This document shows positions 7,103 to 14,372 of a stretch of 20,350 bases of DNA, one piece after another. The DNA comes from Elusimicrobiota bacterium. GTDB lineage: Bacteria > Elusimicrobiota > Elusimicrobia > UBA1565 > UBA9628. The notes under the pieces are model-generated. The model was not told the DNA's origin and searched no databases. It worked only from the letters and a program-made list of their open reading frames with translations. Made by a program: the position numbers and the translations under genes. Positions within the stretch are counted from its first letter, which is position 1. Every line of letters starts with the position of its first letter. The DNA is taken from NCBI GenBank assembly GCA_028869495.1, contig JAGWRY010000008.1:1-20350 (forward strand). The letters run 5' to 3'.

Positions 7103-7132
7103 AGTGTAGCGCGGCGGCGCGCGCGTCCTGAA
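7103..7132 (-). promoter_or_regulatory. Predicted promoter of the Cys-repeat gene
   Basis: On the minus strand, TTCAGG (7132-7127) and TACACT (7108-7103) are 18 nt apart and resemble a weak sigma70-type -35/-10 pair. A start near 7096 gives a leader of about 50 nt with a Shine-Dalgarno, unlike the leaderless genes nearby. A weak -35 is what an activator-dependent promoter would show. Confidence 0.5.
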
Positions 7133-7182
7133 TGAGAACGGTCAAGGGGGCCGCTTGATCGAACTCAATTGATTCCGGTCAA
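7132..7182 (-). promoter_or_regulatory. Cluster of FNR/CRP-type operator palindromes
   Basis: Two perfect TTGA-N6-TCAA palindromes stand back to back at 7155-7168 (TTGATCGAACTCAA) and 7169-7182 (TTGATTCCGGTCAA). A third with one mismatch lies at 7132-7145 (ATGAGAACGGTCAA). The FNR consensus is TTGAT-N4-ATCAA; each perfect site matches nine of its ten fixed bases. Measured to the predicted start of the Cys-repeat gene near 7096, the sites are centred at about -42, -65 and -79. The first is close to the -41.5 position of class II FNR/CRP activation. The regulator gene itself is immediately upstream. Confidence 0.65.
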
Positions 7183-7266
7183 CGGGACCTTCGGCCCGGG
7201 CGGGCCCGGGACGCGCGGTCCCGACGGGGAGGGCCGTTCGGCCCGGCGGCGGAGGCGACGGGAGCG
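7183..7266. other. GC-rich hairpin-forming 3' region of the FNR-like gene
   Basis: Stems GGGAC/GTCCC (7208-7222) and GGGCCG/CGGCCC (7231-7244) lie between the regulator stop and the operator cluster. No T run follows, so a terminator cannot be claimed; they may protect the 3' end of the regulator mRNA. Confidence 0.4.
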
Positions 7267-7974
7267 CTACTGCGCGGAGCCGGAGAGGGCGCGCAGGCGC
7301 TCGAGGCCGACGATCAGCAGGTCCTTGTCCTTCTTGCGCAGGACCTCGCGCTTCTCGAAGTCCTTGAGGAGGCGGACGGTGGTCTCGATCGTCAGCCCCG
7401 CCATCTCGGCGAGGTCGCGCCGCTTGATGCCGGCCACGACCGGGTAGGGCTTCCGGGCCTGCATCATGCGCAGCAGGGTGTCGGCCAGGCGGCCGCGCGC
7501 GGGCTTGAAGGCGATGTCGCGGGCCTTGTTCTCGCCGCGGCGCACGTCGCGCGCGAGCTCGCGCATCAGCGCGAGGCCGGCGTGCGGGAAGCGGCCGAGG
7601 AAGTCCTTGAAGGACTTGGTGTCCACCATCGAGACGACGCTGGGCTCCAGGGCCTCGGCGGTCGCGGTGTAGCCCCCCTCGTCGGCGAGCAGGGTCACGT
7701 GGCCGACCAGGTCGCCGGGGCTCTCGACGCGCGTCGTCAGCTGCTGGCCGGTGCGGCTGGACTTGTAGATCTTGACCTTGCCGGTGCAGACGACGTAGAC
7801 GCCCTGCGGCATCGCGCCCTCGTGGAAGACGACCTCGCCGCGCTTGAAGGCGTTGGCCAGGCGCATCTCCCGCCACGCCTTCTTGGTCTCCTTGGTCTCG
7901 AGGAGCTCGTAAAAGCAGTTCTTCTTAAAGGCGCACCAATCGCAGTTGGGGGCGTCGCGGCGGGAATAGGGCAC
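7267..7974 (-). CDS. Crp/Fnr family regulator with an N-terminal FNR-type cysteine motif
   Basis: 235 residues. The N-terminus has C11-x2-C14-x5-C20, the spacing of the three N-terminal [4Fe-4S] ligands of E. coli FNR. A fourth Cys at the FNR C122 position is not seen; Cys63 in the beta-roll is the only other. A cyclic-nucleotide-binding-like beta-roll follows (about 40-125: GEVVFHEG, VYVVCTGKVKIYK, PGDLVGHVTLLADE), then a dimer helix and a winged HTH (RRDLAEMAGLTIETTVRLLKDFEK). In the recognition helix the Glu and Arg that read the GA of TTGA in FNR and CRP are kept (E-T-T-V-R), and FNR's Ser is Val. The start is GTG at 7974, 6 nt after TATAAT; an ATG at 7982 is in another frame. Likely an oxygen/redox or nitrosative sensor acting on TTGA-N6-TCAA sites. 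It could instead be a cAMP-type regulator responding to the cyclase in this window. Confidence 0.88.
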   Translation of the reverse strand: MPYSRRDAPNCDWCAFKKNCFYELLETKETKKAWREMRLANAFKRGEVVFHEGAMPQGVYVVCTGKVKIYKSSRTGQQLTTRVESPGDLVGHVTLLADEGGYTATAEALEPSVVSMVDTKSFKDFLGRFPHAGLALMRELARDVRRGENKARDIAFKPARGRLADTLLRMMQARKPYPVVAGIKRRDLAEMAGLTIETTVRLLKDFEKREVLRKKDKDLLIVGLERLRALSGSAQ

Positions 7975-7980
7975 GTCGTC

Positions 7981-7990
7981 ATTATAGCAA
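7981..7990 (-). promoter_or_regulatory. Extended -10 promoter of the FNR-like gene
   Basis: On the minus strand the sequence is TTGCTATAAT, with TATAAT at 7986-7981 and 6 nt before the GTG at 7974. The predicted start is the G of GTG, so the transcript is leaderless. Confidence 0.75.
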
Positions 7991-8028
7991 CTTCGGGCCG
8001 CGGCGCAGGGGCGAGGCCGGCCCGGGCG

Positions 8029-9249
8029 TCAGCGCAGGGCCACGCGCTCGGCGACCGCGGCGACCGCGCGATGGAAGCCGGGCAGGTCGCGCACGGCGGC
8101 CAGCTCGGTGTCGGTCTTGGCCAGCAGGACCAGGCGGCGCAGCTCGGCGGTCCCGGAGGCCGAGACGAAGCTGCGCTGGAGGGCGTTCAAGGAGTCGCCG
8201 GTGCGGCCGGAGAGGGCGTAGGCCAGCGCGAGCTGGTAGCGCGCGTCGGCGCGGTCCGGGCGCATCTGCAGGGCGCGGCGCAGGAAGCCGATCGCCTCGT
8301 CCCCGTTTCCGAGCTTGTCGTACGCGTAGCCGATCTTGACGTCCGTGGAGGCGAGCTGGTCGATCGACAGGGTGCGGTGCGCGCGGTCGAGCTCCAGGGC
8401 CCGGCCGAAGGCCGCGATCGCGTCCGGGTAGCGGCCGAACTTGAGGTTCGCGTCGCCCGAGGCGAGCTGGTCGAGGACGGCCTGGTCCTGGACCGGCGGG
8501 GCGGGGCGCGCCGCGGGGACGTCGCGGACCGAGTCGCGCATCTCGGTCCCGCGCAGGTCGGCGGCCATCGCGACGAGCTCCGCATCCTTCGAGACGCCGA
8601 GGGCCCGGCGGGTCTGCGCGTTCTCGATCAGCGGCGCGAAGGCGGGGTCGCGGCGGACGAGCGCGAGCAGGGCGCCCTCGCGGCCGGCGGCGCGGGCCAG
8701 GCGCAGGGCGATCAAGGTGTTGTCGACGGCCTTGTCCTCGTCCTTCATCTTGAGGCGCAGGCGGGCGGCGTTGAGCGCGATCAGGGCCTTGCCCGGCGCG
8801 GCGCGCAGGGCCGACTTGTAGGACGCAAGCGCGCGGTCGTAGTCGCCGAGCGCCTCGTAGCAGAGCGCGCCGCTGAAGTAGAGGCGGGAGGCGTCGATCA
8901 CGGAGAAGGACGGGTCGGCGGAGCGGGCCAGCGCGTACGCGTCGAGGGCCGACTGCGCGTCGTCCGGGTCGGCCGTCGCGACCGAGCCGCGCTGGAAGCC
9001 GCGCTGATAGTGCGCCCAGCCGAGCAGGAAGTAGGCCCGGGCGCCGCCCCCGTTCTGCGCGGCCCGCGTGAAGAGGCCGATCGCGGCCGAGTCCTGGCCG
9101 GCCTGCAGGTCGCCGAGGCCCTCGGAGAGCAGCTTCTGGACCATCGGGTCCGTCTTCGGGCGCGCATGGACGCGGCGGGCTCCGGCCGGAGGGGTGGCGA
9201 GCAGGAGGGCGGCCAGAACCGCGGCGAGGACGCTCGTCGTCGTCTTCAT
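8029..9249 (-). CDS. Secreted tetratricopeptide-repeat protein
   Basis: 406 residues from the ATG at 9249, which has GGAGGG (9262-9257) at 7-nt spacing. A GTG at 9264 is part of that ribosome site and was rejected. The signal peptide is MKTTTSVLAAVLAALLLATPPAGA. TPR-like helical pairs follow: one set near residues 40-150 (for example AYFLLGWAHYQRGF and ALCYEALGDYDRALASYKSALRAAPGKALIALNAARL). A second set lies in the C-terminal half (GDANLKFGRYPDAIAAFGRALELD, VKIGYAYDKLGNGDEAIGFLRRALQMRPDRADARYQLALAYALSG), separated by a low-complexity linker. A periplasmic or outer-membrane-associated scaffolding role is likely; no partner is identified. It is upstream of the FNR-like gene, 54 nt away, which has its own promoter. 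Confidence 0.85.
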   Translation of the reverse strand: MKTTTSVLAAVLAALLLATPPAGARRVHARPKTDPMVQKLLSEGLGDLQAGQDSAAIGLFTRAAQNGGGARAYFLLGWAHYQRGFQRGSVATADPDDAQSALDAYALARSADPSFSVIDASRLYFSGALCYEALGDYDRALASYKSALRAAPGKALIALNAARLRLKMKDEDKAVDNTLIALRLARAAGREGALLALVRRDPAFAPLIENAQTRRALGVSKDAELVAMAADLRGTEMRDSVRDVPAARPAPPVQDQAVLDQLASGDANLKFGRYPDAIAAFGRALELDRAHRTLSIDQLASTDVKIGYAYDKLGNGDEAIGFLRRALQMRPDRADARYQLALAYALSGRTGDSLNALQRSFVSASGTAELRRLVLLAKTDTELAAVRDLPGFHRAVAAVAERVALR

Positions 9250-9270
9250 CGGTTTTCCCTCCACGACGTC

Positions 9271-9276
9271 AGTATA
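9271..9276 (-). promoter_or_regulatory. -10 element of the TPR gene
   Basis: TATACT on the minus strand, 21 nt before the ATG at 9249. A start near 9264 gives a 15-nt leader that contains the GGAGGG ribosome site. The gap 9277-9381 otherwise shows only GC-rich short palindromes. Confidence 0.55.
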
Positions 9277-9381
9277 GGCGTCTGGGAAGCCCCCCCACAG
9301 GGTCCCGGGTCCCGGGCCCGTCTAGGTCCAAGGGCCTAGGCCGGCCGGGCGCCCCTCCGCGCAAGGCCTGCCGGGGCGAAA

Positions 9382-9391
9382 TTGCTATAAT
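9382..9391 (+). promoter_or_regulatory. Extended -10 promoter of tRNA-His
   Basis: TTGCTATAAT, identical to the promoters of the cyclase and FNR-like genes. The predicted start near 9398 is 4 nt before the tRNA. Confidence 0.75.
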
Positions 9392-9401
9392 GTCGCACGA
9401 C

Positions 9402-9479
9402 GGTGGCTGTAGCTCAGCTGGTTAGAGCGCCTGGCTGTGAACCAGGAGGTCGGGGGTTCAAGTCCCCTCAGTCACCCCA
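9402..9479 (+). tRNA. tRNA-His (anticodon GTG)
   Basis: A complete cloverleaf. The acceptor stem GTGGCTG (9403-9409) pairs with CAGTCAC (9469-9475), including one G-U. The D arm is GCTCAGCTGGTTAGAGC. The anticodon stem CCTGG/CCAGG encloses CTGTGAA with anticodon GTG, and the T arm carries GGTTCAAGTCC. The His-specific extra G-1 (9402) can pair with C73 (9476). The 3' CCA (9477-9479) is encoded. Confidence 0.95.
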
Positions 9480-9490
9480 GATCGAAAAGG

Positions 9491-9532
9491 ACGGCCGCGA
9501 TCGCGCGAACGCGCTTTCGCGGCCGTTTCTTT
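9491..9532 (+). terminator. Rho-independent terminator after tRNA-His, probably bidirectional
   Basis: ACGGCCGCGA (9491-9500) pairs perfectly with TCGCGGCCGT (9517-9526), with an inner GCGCG/CGCGC stem, followed by TTCTTT on the plus strand. On the minus strand the stem is followed by CCTTTTC, so it can also end the convergent aldo/keto reductase transcript. Confidence 0.85.
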
Positions 9533-9557
9533 CGTCCCGGAGCGTCCGGGAGCGAGG

Positions 9558-10553
9558 TCAGCGCCCGACCATCTTCTGCATGCTCTCCGGGTAGCGGGCG
9601 CCCTGGATCTTGACCGCGTCGGCGGCGGCGCCGATCTCGCGCAGGTCCTCGGGCGTGAGCTCGACCGCGGCGGCGCCCAGGTTCTCCTCCAGACGCGCGC
9701 GCTTGGTCGTGCCCGGGATCGGGACGATCCAGGGCTTCTGCGCCAGGATCCAGGCCAGGGCGAGCTGGGCCGGCGTCGCCTTCTTGCGGGCGGCGATCTC
9801 GCCGATCCGGGCGACCAGGGCCAGGTTGGCCTCGCGGACCTGGGGCGCGAAGCGCGGCGAGAGGTTGCGGAAGTCGGTCTCCCCGAACTTGGTGTCCGCG
9901 CCGATCTTGCCGGTCAAGAACCCCCGCCCCAGCGGGCTGTAGGGGACGAAGCCGATCCCGAGCTCCTCCAGGGTCGGCAGGACCTCGGTCTCGGGCTCCC
10001 GCCACCACAGCGAGTACTCGCTCTGCAGCGCCGTCACGGGCTGGACCTGGTGCGCGCGGCGCACGGTCGCGGCCGCGGCCTCGGACAGGCCGAAACGGCG
10101 GACCTTCCCCTCCCGGATCAGGTCCCGGACGGTCCCGGCGACGTCCTCGATCGGCACGGCGGGGTCCACGCGGTGCTGGTAGAAGAGGTCGAGGGTCTCG
10201 ACCTTGAGGCGCCGGAGCGAGGCCTCGGCGACTTCCCGGATATGCGCGGGGCGGCTGTCCAGCCCGGCGATGCCGCGCGGGACCTTCGGGTCGATCTTGA
10301 AGCCGAACTTGGTCGCGATCGCGACCTTGCCCTTGAACGGCGCCAGCGCCTCGCCGACGAGCTCCTCGTTGACGTAGGGGCCGTAGACCTCGGCCGTGTC
10401 GAAGAAGGTGACGCCGCGCTCGACGGCCGCGCGCAGGACCGCGATCATCTCCGCCTTGTCGCCGGCCGGGCCGTAGCCGAAGCTCATGCCCATGCAGCCC
10501 AAGCCGAGGGCCGAGACCTTCAAACCGCTTTTGCCGAGCTCTCTGGTTTCCAT
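9558..10553 (-). CDS. Aldo/keto reductase
   Basis: 331 residues, an NADPH-dependent TIM-barrel oxidoreductase. The catalytic tetrad is visible: D52 and Y57 in FFDTAEVYG, K82 in IATKFG and H127 in LFYQHRVDP. The N-terminus METRELGKSGLKVSALGLGCMG and the cofactor-site segment IPGTTKRARLEENLGA fit the YakC/AKR13-like group common in bacteria. The natural substrate is unknown; such enzymes reduce aldehydes or ketones in the cytoplasm. TATCCT (10565-10560) lies 6 nt before the ATG, so the gene may be leaderless like its neighbours, though this -10 is weak. It lies downstream of the envelope operon on the same strand and could also be read from it. Confidence 0.93.
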   Translation of the reverse strand: METRELGKSGLKVSALGLGCMGMSFGYGPAGDKAEMIAVLRAAVERGVTFFDTAEVYGPYVNEELVGEALAPFKGKVAIATKFGFKIDPKVPRGIAGLDSRPAHIREVAEASLRRLKVETLDLFYQHRVDPAVPIEDVAGTVRDLIREGKVRRFGLSEAAAATVRRAHQVQPVTALQSEYSLWWREPETEVLPTLEELGIGFVPYSPLGRGFLTGKIGADTKFGETDFRNLSPRFAPQVREANLALVARIGEIAARKKATPAQLALAWILAQKPWIVPIPGTTKRARLEENLGAAAVELTPEDLREIGAAADAVKIQGARYPESMQKMVGR

Positions 10554-10559
10554 GCCCCT

Positions 10560-10565
10560 AGGATA
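10560..10565 (-). promoter_or_regulatory. Weak -10-like element of the aldo/keto reductase gene
   Basis: TATCCT on the minus strand, 6 nt before the ATG. It matches the spacing seen for other leaderless genes here but only four of six consensus bases. Confidence 0.4.
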
Positions 10566-10579
10566 GCTCTCCCGGGGCC

Positions 10580-10604
10580 GGTCGGCCAAGAGGCGGCGCC
10601 GACC
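10580..10604 (-). terminator. Hairpin at the end of the envelope operon
   Basis: GGTCGGC (10580-10586) and GCCGACC (10598-10604) form a 7-bp stem at the stop codon of the FecR-domain gene. There is no T run, so termination is uncertain. Confidence 0.3.
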
Positions 10605-12187
10605 TAGTCGGCGATGCTCTTGCCGGTCGCCGTCGCCTGGTCCTTCTGGCGCAGGATCTCGGGCGCGATCAGCACGTCGATGTCGCGGCCCTGGAACAGG
10701 CTCGAGCCGATGTTGATCTCGAGGTTGTAGGAGCCGTTCTTCGTGAAGTCCGAGGCGGCCGGGTTCGAGAAGTCCAGGATCTGCCCGGTGTCGCTGACCA
10801 GCGTCTTGCGCACGGTGACGCTCGTGGTCGGGTCGGTCCCGTCCGAGTAGAGCGTCGTCGACTGGAAGTCGGCCTTGCCGGGGCCGCTGGGGTAGAGGGT
10901 CGAGCTCTTCACGTTGTCGTAGAGCGCACTGTTGGAGATCTGGGCGGAGGTGTAGCCGTTGGCGACGTCGGCGACGCTGGTCGGGTCCAGCGTCGCGCGG
11001 TACATCTCCGTCGGCGAGCCGACGCTCGTCGCGCTGGGCTGGACGAACTGGGCCCAGGTGAAGACGTTGGCGTTGGAGACGCCGTAGTCCATGTGCTGGA
11101 AGAACTGCTCGCGCGAGCCGCCGGGCACGCCCGGTCCCGACAGGGTCTGCGTGAAGTCGATCGACTTCGGGTACCAGAGAGTCCCCTTGCCGAAGCCGGA
11201 GAAGTCGACCTGGACGGGGTCGCCCAGCGACATCACCTCCTTGTCGGCGTCGACGGTGTTGGTCGCGTAGAAGTCCATCTTGGTCAGCCAGTTCGTCGGC
11301 TGGTTCTGGGCCAGGATGCCGCTCTGCACGATCGCCGGGACCTGGCTGAGGTCGTCGGGGATCGTCGTGTGGAAGGTCTCGATCATGTGGCCCCAGTCGA
11401 ACCGGTCCGATCTCTTGCTCAGGAACAGCAGTTCGAAGGAGTTGCCGCTCGGGCGCAGCAGGTACTCCTCGAGGCGCACGCGGCGGCCGGACGCGTCGAT
11501 CACGTCCTTGCCGAGCTGGGCCTCGTTGGCCTTCAACTGGCGGTTCTGCAGGTCCTCGAGCATCGTGCGCGTCTCCTCGCGGGCCATGTCCTGCTGGACG
11601 GCGTACGGGCGCACGGCCTGCAGGGCGCGGTAGTCGTCGAGCGGGACGATGCGCGGCGGCTCCATCCCCTCGGGGGTGATGCGCATCGTCTCCTCGGAGG
11701 TCACGACGGCCCGGCGGCCGGCGTCGTCCTTGACCTCCAGGACGCCCTCGGCCATGTTGACCTGCGTGCCGCTCTTGTCGGCGCCGAGCTCGAAGACGGT
11801 GCCGCGCACCGCGCAGACGGCGGTCGGGGTCTTGATCGAGATGCGGCTGCTGAAGAAGCCGGCGAACGCCGCCTTCAGGCGGCCGAGCTTCAGCGAGAAG
11901 ACGGACTGCCGGCGGTCGGCGCGGTCGATCGCGAAGACCGTGCCGCGGTCGAGCGCGACGATCGAGCCGTCCGAGAAGCGCAGGCGGGCCGTCGAGCTCT
12001 CCGTCGTGCGGACCTCCATGCCCGGCGCCAGCGTCTCGTGGTCGCTGACGGGGCGCCAGGGCGCGCCCGCGTTGTCGCGGACCTCGACGGGGCCGTTCGG
12101 GATCAGCAGGATGCCCGGGGCCGAGGCCGCGGCCGCCGGGGCCGCCGCGCACGCCAGGACCAGCAGGAGAACGGGGAGCCTAGGCAT
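10604..12187 (-). CDS. Secreted FecR-domain protein with a large unknown C-terminal region
   Basis: 527 residues. The signal peptide is MPRLPVLLLVLACAAAPAAA. Residues 25-170 form a FecR-like domain: APGMEVRTTESSTARLRFSD, then LKLGRLKAAF and the hallmark IKTPTAVCAVRGTVFEL (118-134). In iron transport FecR signals to a sigma factor, but stand-alone exported FecR domains like this one lack the cytoplasmic N-terminus and TM and are not sigma regulators. Residues about 195-527 match nothing I recognise. That part is rich in Ser, Thr, Asp and aromatic residues and in strand-like stretches. Last gene of the four-gene operon; its ATG overlaps the upstream TGA by one base (TGATG) and has GGAGG at 7 nt. 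Role unknown, presumably at the cell surface or periplasm with its operon partners. Confidence 0.82.
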   Translation of the reverse strand: MPRLPVLLLVLACAAAPAAAASAPGILLIPNGPVEVRDNAGAPWRPVSDHETLAPGMEVRTTESSTARLRFSDGSIVALDRGTVFAIDRADRRQSVFSLKLGRLKAAFAGFFSSRISIKTPTAVCAVRGTVFELGADKSGTQVNMAEGVLEVKDDAGRRAVVTSEETMRITPEGMEPPRIVPLDDYRALQAVRPYAVQQDMAREETRTMLEDLQNRQLKANEAQLGKDVIDASGRRVRLEEYLLRPSGNSFELLFLSKRSDRFDWGHMIETFHTTIPDDLSQVPAIVQSGILAQNQPTNWLTKMDFYATNTVDADKEVMSLGDPVQVDFSGFGKGTLWYPKSIDFTQTLSGPGVPGGSREQFFQHMDYGVSNANVFTWAQFVQPSATSVGSPTEMYRATLDPTSVADVANGYTSAQISNSALYDNVKSSTLYPSGPGKADFQSTTLYSDGTDPTTSVTVRKTLVSDTGQILDFSNPAASDFTKNGSYNLEINIGSSLFQGRDIDVLIAPEILRQKDQATATGKSIAD

Positions 12188-13446
12188 CAGAACCTCCATC
12201 CGAGGCCCGCGAAGTAGTTGTAGTCGTGGTAGTTGTACGTGTAGGTCTGCTCGTAGTAGGTGTTCGCGCTCGTGTTCTCCCAGGCGGCGCGCGCGCGGAA
12301 GTCGAGCTGGCGCCAGAGCGGCTGGGAGAAGTCGAGCGTGACGGCCTCCGTGTACTGGTGCAGCTTGTCGCCGCGGTAGCTGCCGTCGCCGTTCTGCGAC
12401 AGGCGGCCCGTGTAGTAGCGCGCGCCGAAGTCGGCCCCGACGCGCAGGACCGAGCCGGCCTTCAGGAAGGCCGCGGTCAGGCTCGGCGACAGGTGCGTCT
12501 CCCAGTAGTCGTAGTAGGCGCCGATGAACTTCAGCCGCGACGGGTCCGCGTCGAAGTCGTTCTGGTTCGAGATCAGGTCCGAGGTCGTCCAGTCGATCGC
12601 GACGACCGGGCGCACGCGGCCGAGCTTCAGCCAGTCGTTGAGGCGCTTGCTGTAGCCGAGGTCGAGGCTCTGGAAAGCGTCGGTGCGGTTCGTGCTCAGG
12701 AACTGGTCCTGCGAGTTGACGACCTTCTGGTCGGTGAAGCTGATGAACGAGACCGAGTACTGGAACCAGGCGGCCGCGAAGCCGGGCAGGTCGAAGTCGC
12801 TGCGGTAGGAGAGCTGATTGGAGACCGTGTCGAGGATCCGCGAGTCCGGGTCGGGAGCCGACTGCTCGGTGCCGAACTGCGACGTCAGCGACTGGAAGTG
12901 CGGGTAGTGCGTGTAGTAGACGTCCCAGGAGAGCTGCCAGGTCCACGGCGTCGACAGGCCCAGGCGCGTCTTGTGCTCGAGCAGGAGCCCCCCCTCGCCG
13001 CGCGCGAAGTCGTAGAGGCCCTTGCCCCACTGCTCGTCGACGGTCTCGCGGTACAGCTCGCTGCGCACGGCGAGGCGCGGCTTCAGGCTCCAGCCGTCGT
13101 CGTAGCGCTGGACGAACTTGCCCTCGAGGGAGTTGTCCCAGCTCTGCTGGAAGAGCGTGCCGCCGCCGGCCAGCTCGTCGACCTGCTTGAAGCCGGTGTA
13201 GGTCGTGTGCGCGTCGAGGTAGAAGCCGCGCTCGGTCGAGAAGCTGCGCAGGAGCTGGGCGTCGGCGTCGGCGAAGCCGTTCACCGAGCCCGCGCTCTTG
13301 TCGTAGAAGTACTGCCCGGCCATCCCCGTCACGTTCCCTTGCACCTTCCAGCCGGGCTCGGTCTGCGCCGAGACCGGCGCGCACGTCGCGCCGACGACCG
13401 CTGCCGTGAGGACGGCGATGACCGCGTTCCGAGCCCGGTTCGTCAC
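12187..13446 (-). CDS. Predicted outer-membrane beta-barrel protein
   Basis: 419 residues from GTG 13446. A signal peptide (NRARNAVIAVLTAAVVGATCAPVSAQ region, cleavage after VSA) is followed by many alternating amphipathic strands rich in Tyr, Trp and Phe, with charged Asn/Asp loops. The chain ends GLGWRF; a terminal Phe is the usual outer-membrane insertion signal. The 390-residue mature part would suit about 14-16 strands. No named family is recognised. The GTG overlaps the TGA of the PorV-like gene by 4 nt (GTGA) and has no obvious ribosome site, so translation is probably coupled. It may be the pore or anchor for the operon's secreted proteins. Confidence 0.8.
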   Translation of the reverse strand: MTNRARNAVIAVLTAAVVGATCAPVSAQTEPGWKVQGNVTGMAGQYFYDKSAGSVNGFADADAQLLRSFSTERGFYLDAHTTYTGFKQVDELAGGGTLFQQSWDNSLEGKFVQRYDDGWSLKPRLAVRSELYRETVDEQWGKGLYDFARGEGGLLLEHKTRLGLSTPWTWQLSWDVYYTHYPHFQSLTSQFGTEQSAPDPDSRILDTVSNQLSYRSDFDLPGFAAAWFQYSVSFISFTDQKVVNSQDQFLSTNRTDAFQSLDLGYSKRLNDWLKLGRVRPVVAIDWTTSDLISNQNDFDADPSRLKFIGAYYDYWETHLSPSLTAAFLKAGSVLRVGADFGARYYTGRLSQNGDGSYRGDKLHQYTEAVTLDFSQPLWRQLDFRARAAWENTSANTYYEQTYTYNYHDYNYFAGLGWRF

Positions 13447-14372
13447 TCGAAGCGCAGTCCCATCGTGATGCGGTGTGTGTTGCCCAGGTCTCCGTACGGC
13501 AGGAAAGCGTAGTCCATCGTGAAGCGCGAGAACTTGAGGCCCAGGCCGACGCCGAGGCCGACGACGCGGCTGGCCAGCTGGTCGCGGCCGCGGCCGAACT
13601 GGTAGCCGGCGCGCGCGGCCAGGTTCGGCGCGACCCAGAACTCGCCGCCGAGGCTCCAGTAGCCGCGGCGCTCGGTCGTCAGCCAGTCCACGTCGGAGGC
13701 GGCGGTCAGGCGCCCGTCGAACATCTTGTAGGCGACGCCGCCCGAGACGGTCAGCGGCAGGCTGTCGGGGCCGATGTTCGTGCCGAGGTTCCGGATCTCG
13801 CCGCCGGCCGTCAGCCCGTCGACCGGCGTGCGCGCGAGGAGCCCGAAGTCGAGCGCCATCGCGTTCTCCTTCAGCGAGTCGATCTCCTCGCGCACGTACT
13901 TCAGGGTCCCGCCGACGGAGAGCGCGTCCGTGAACGGGCGCGCGTACGAGAAGCCGGCCGCGTAGTTCTGGTTCGTGAACGTCGAGTCCGGATTCTCGGT
14001 GTCGCCGGCGCGCCGCGGGATGTTCGAGACCGACAGGTAGTTCACGCCCGCCGACCACGCGCCGCCGGAGCGGACCGGGGCGGCGTAGCCGAGGTAGCCC
14101 TGGTTCTCGTCGACGAAGAGGGAGTTGTAGCTGGCCGTCGCGTTCGCCGCCTTGACGAGGCCGAGCGCGGCGGGGTTCCAGTTGGGCGCGTTCGCGTCGG
14201 CGCCGGAGTCGACCGCGGAGAACGCCCCGCCCATCGCGAGCGCCCGCGCGCCGACGCCGACGGTCAGGAAGTCGGCGCCGCTCGTCCCCGGACCGCCGGC
14301 CGTCAGGCTCAGCGCGGAGGCGCCGGCGGCGGTCAGCAGGAGGGCGGCGGCGAGGGCGGCGGACCTCCTCAT
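13443..14372 (-). CDS. PorV/PorQ-like outer-membrane protein (UPF0164 type)
   Basis: 309 residues. The signal peptide is MRRSAALAAALLLTAAGASA. It is followed by the family's N-terminal signature: GVGARALAMGGAFSAVDSGADANAPNWNPAALG, here given across residues 40-73. The rest is beta-barrel-like and ends MDYAFLPYGDLGNTHRITMGLRFE. PorV of the type IX secretion system binds the C-terminal signal of secreted cargo and hands it to the attachment complex; PorQ and related proteins belong to the same barrel family. Function is inferred from family resemblance and from the upstream cargo-like gene. Start ATG 14372 overlaps the upstream TGA by 4 nt (ATGA), with GGTGATC as a ribosome site just before it. 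Confidence 0.87.
   Translation of the reverse strand: MRRSAALAAALLLTAAGASALSLTAGGPGTSGADFLTVGVGARALAMGGAFSAVDSGADANAPNWNPAALGLVKAANATASYNSLFVDENQGYLGYAAPVRSGGAWSAGVNYLSVSNIPRRAGDTENPDSTFTNQNYAAGFSYARPFTDALSVGGTLKYVREEIDSLKENAMALDFGLLARTPVDGLTAGGEIRNLGTNIGPDSLPLTVSGGVAYKMFDGRLTAASDVDWLTTERRGYWSLGGEFWVAPNLAARAGYQFGRGRDQLASRVVGLGVGLGLKFSRFTMDYAFLPYGDLGNTHRITMGLRFE

Noticed and set aside
7047..7145. A longer version of the Cys-repeat protein starting at 7145
   Set aside because: It would cover the predicted -35/-10 and part of an operator. Its extra residues are unlike the rest, and the ATG at 7046 has a well-placed GGAG.
7737..7982. An ATG at 7982 close to the FNR-like gene
   Set aside because: It is in another frame and overlaps the TATAAT box; the GTG at 7974 opens the frame containing the Cys motif and beta-roll.
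7582..9339. A 585-codon plus-strand frame across the FNR-like and TPR genes
   Set aside because: Low-complexity Val/Arg/Glu/Gly sequence typical of an antisense frame in GC-rich DNA; both minus-strand genes have clear domains, starts and promoters.
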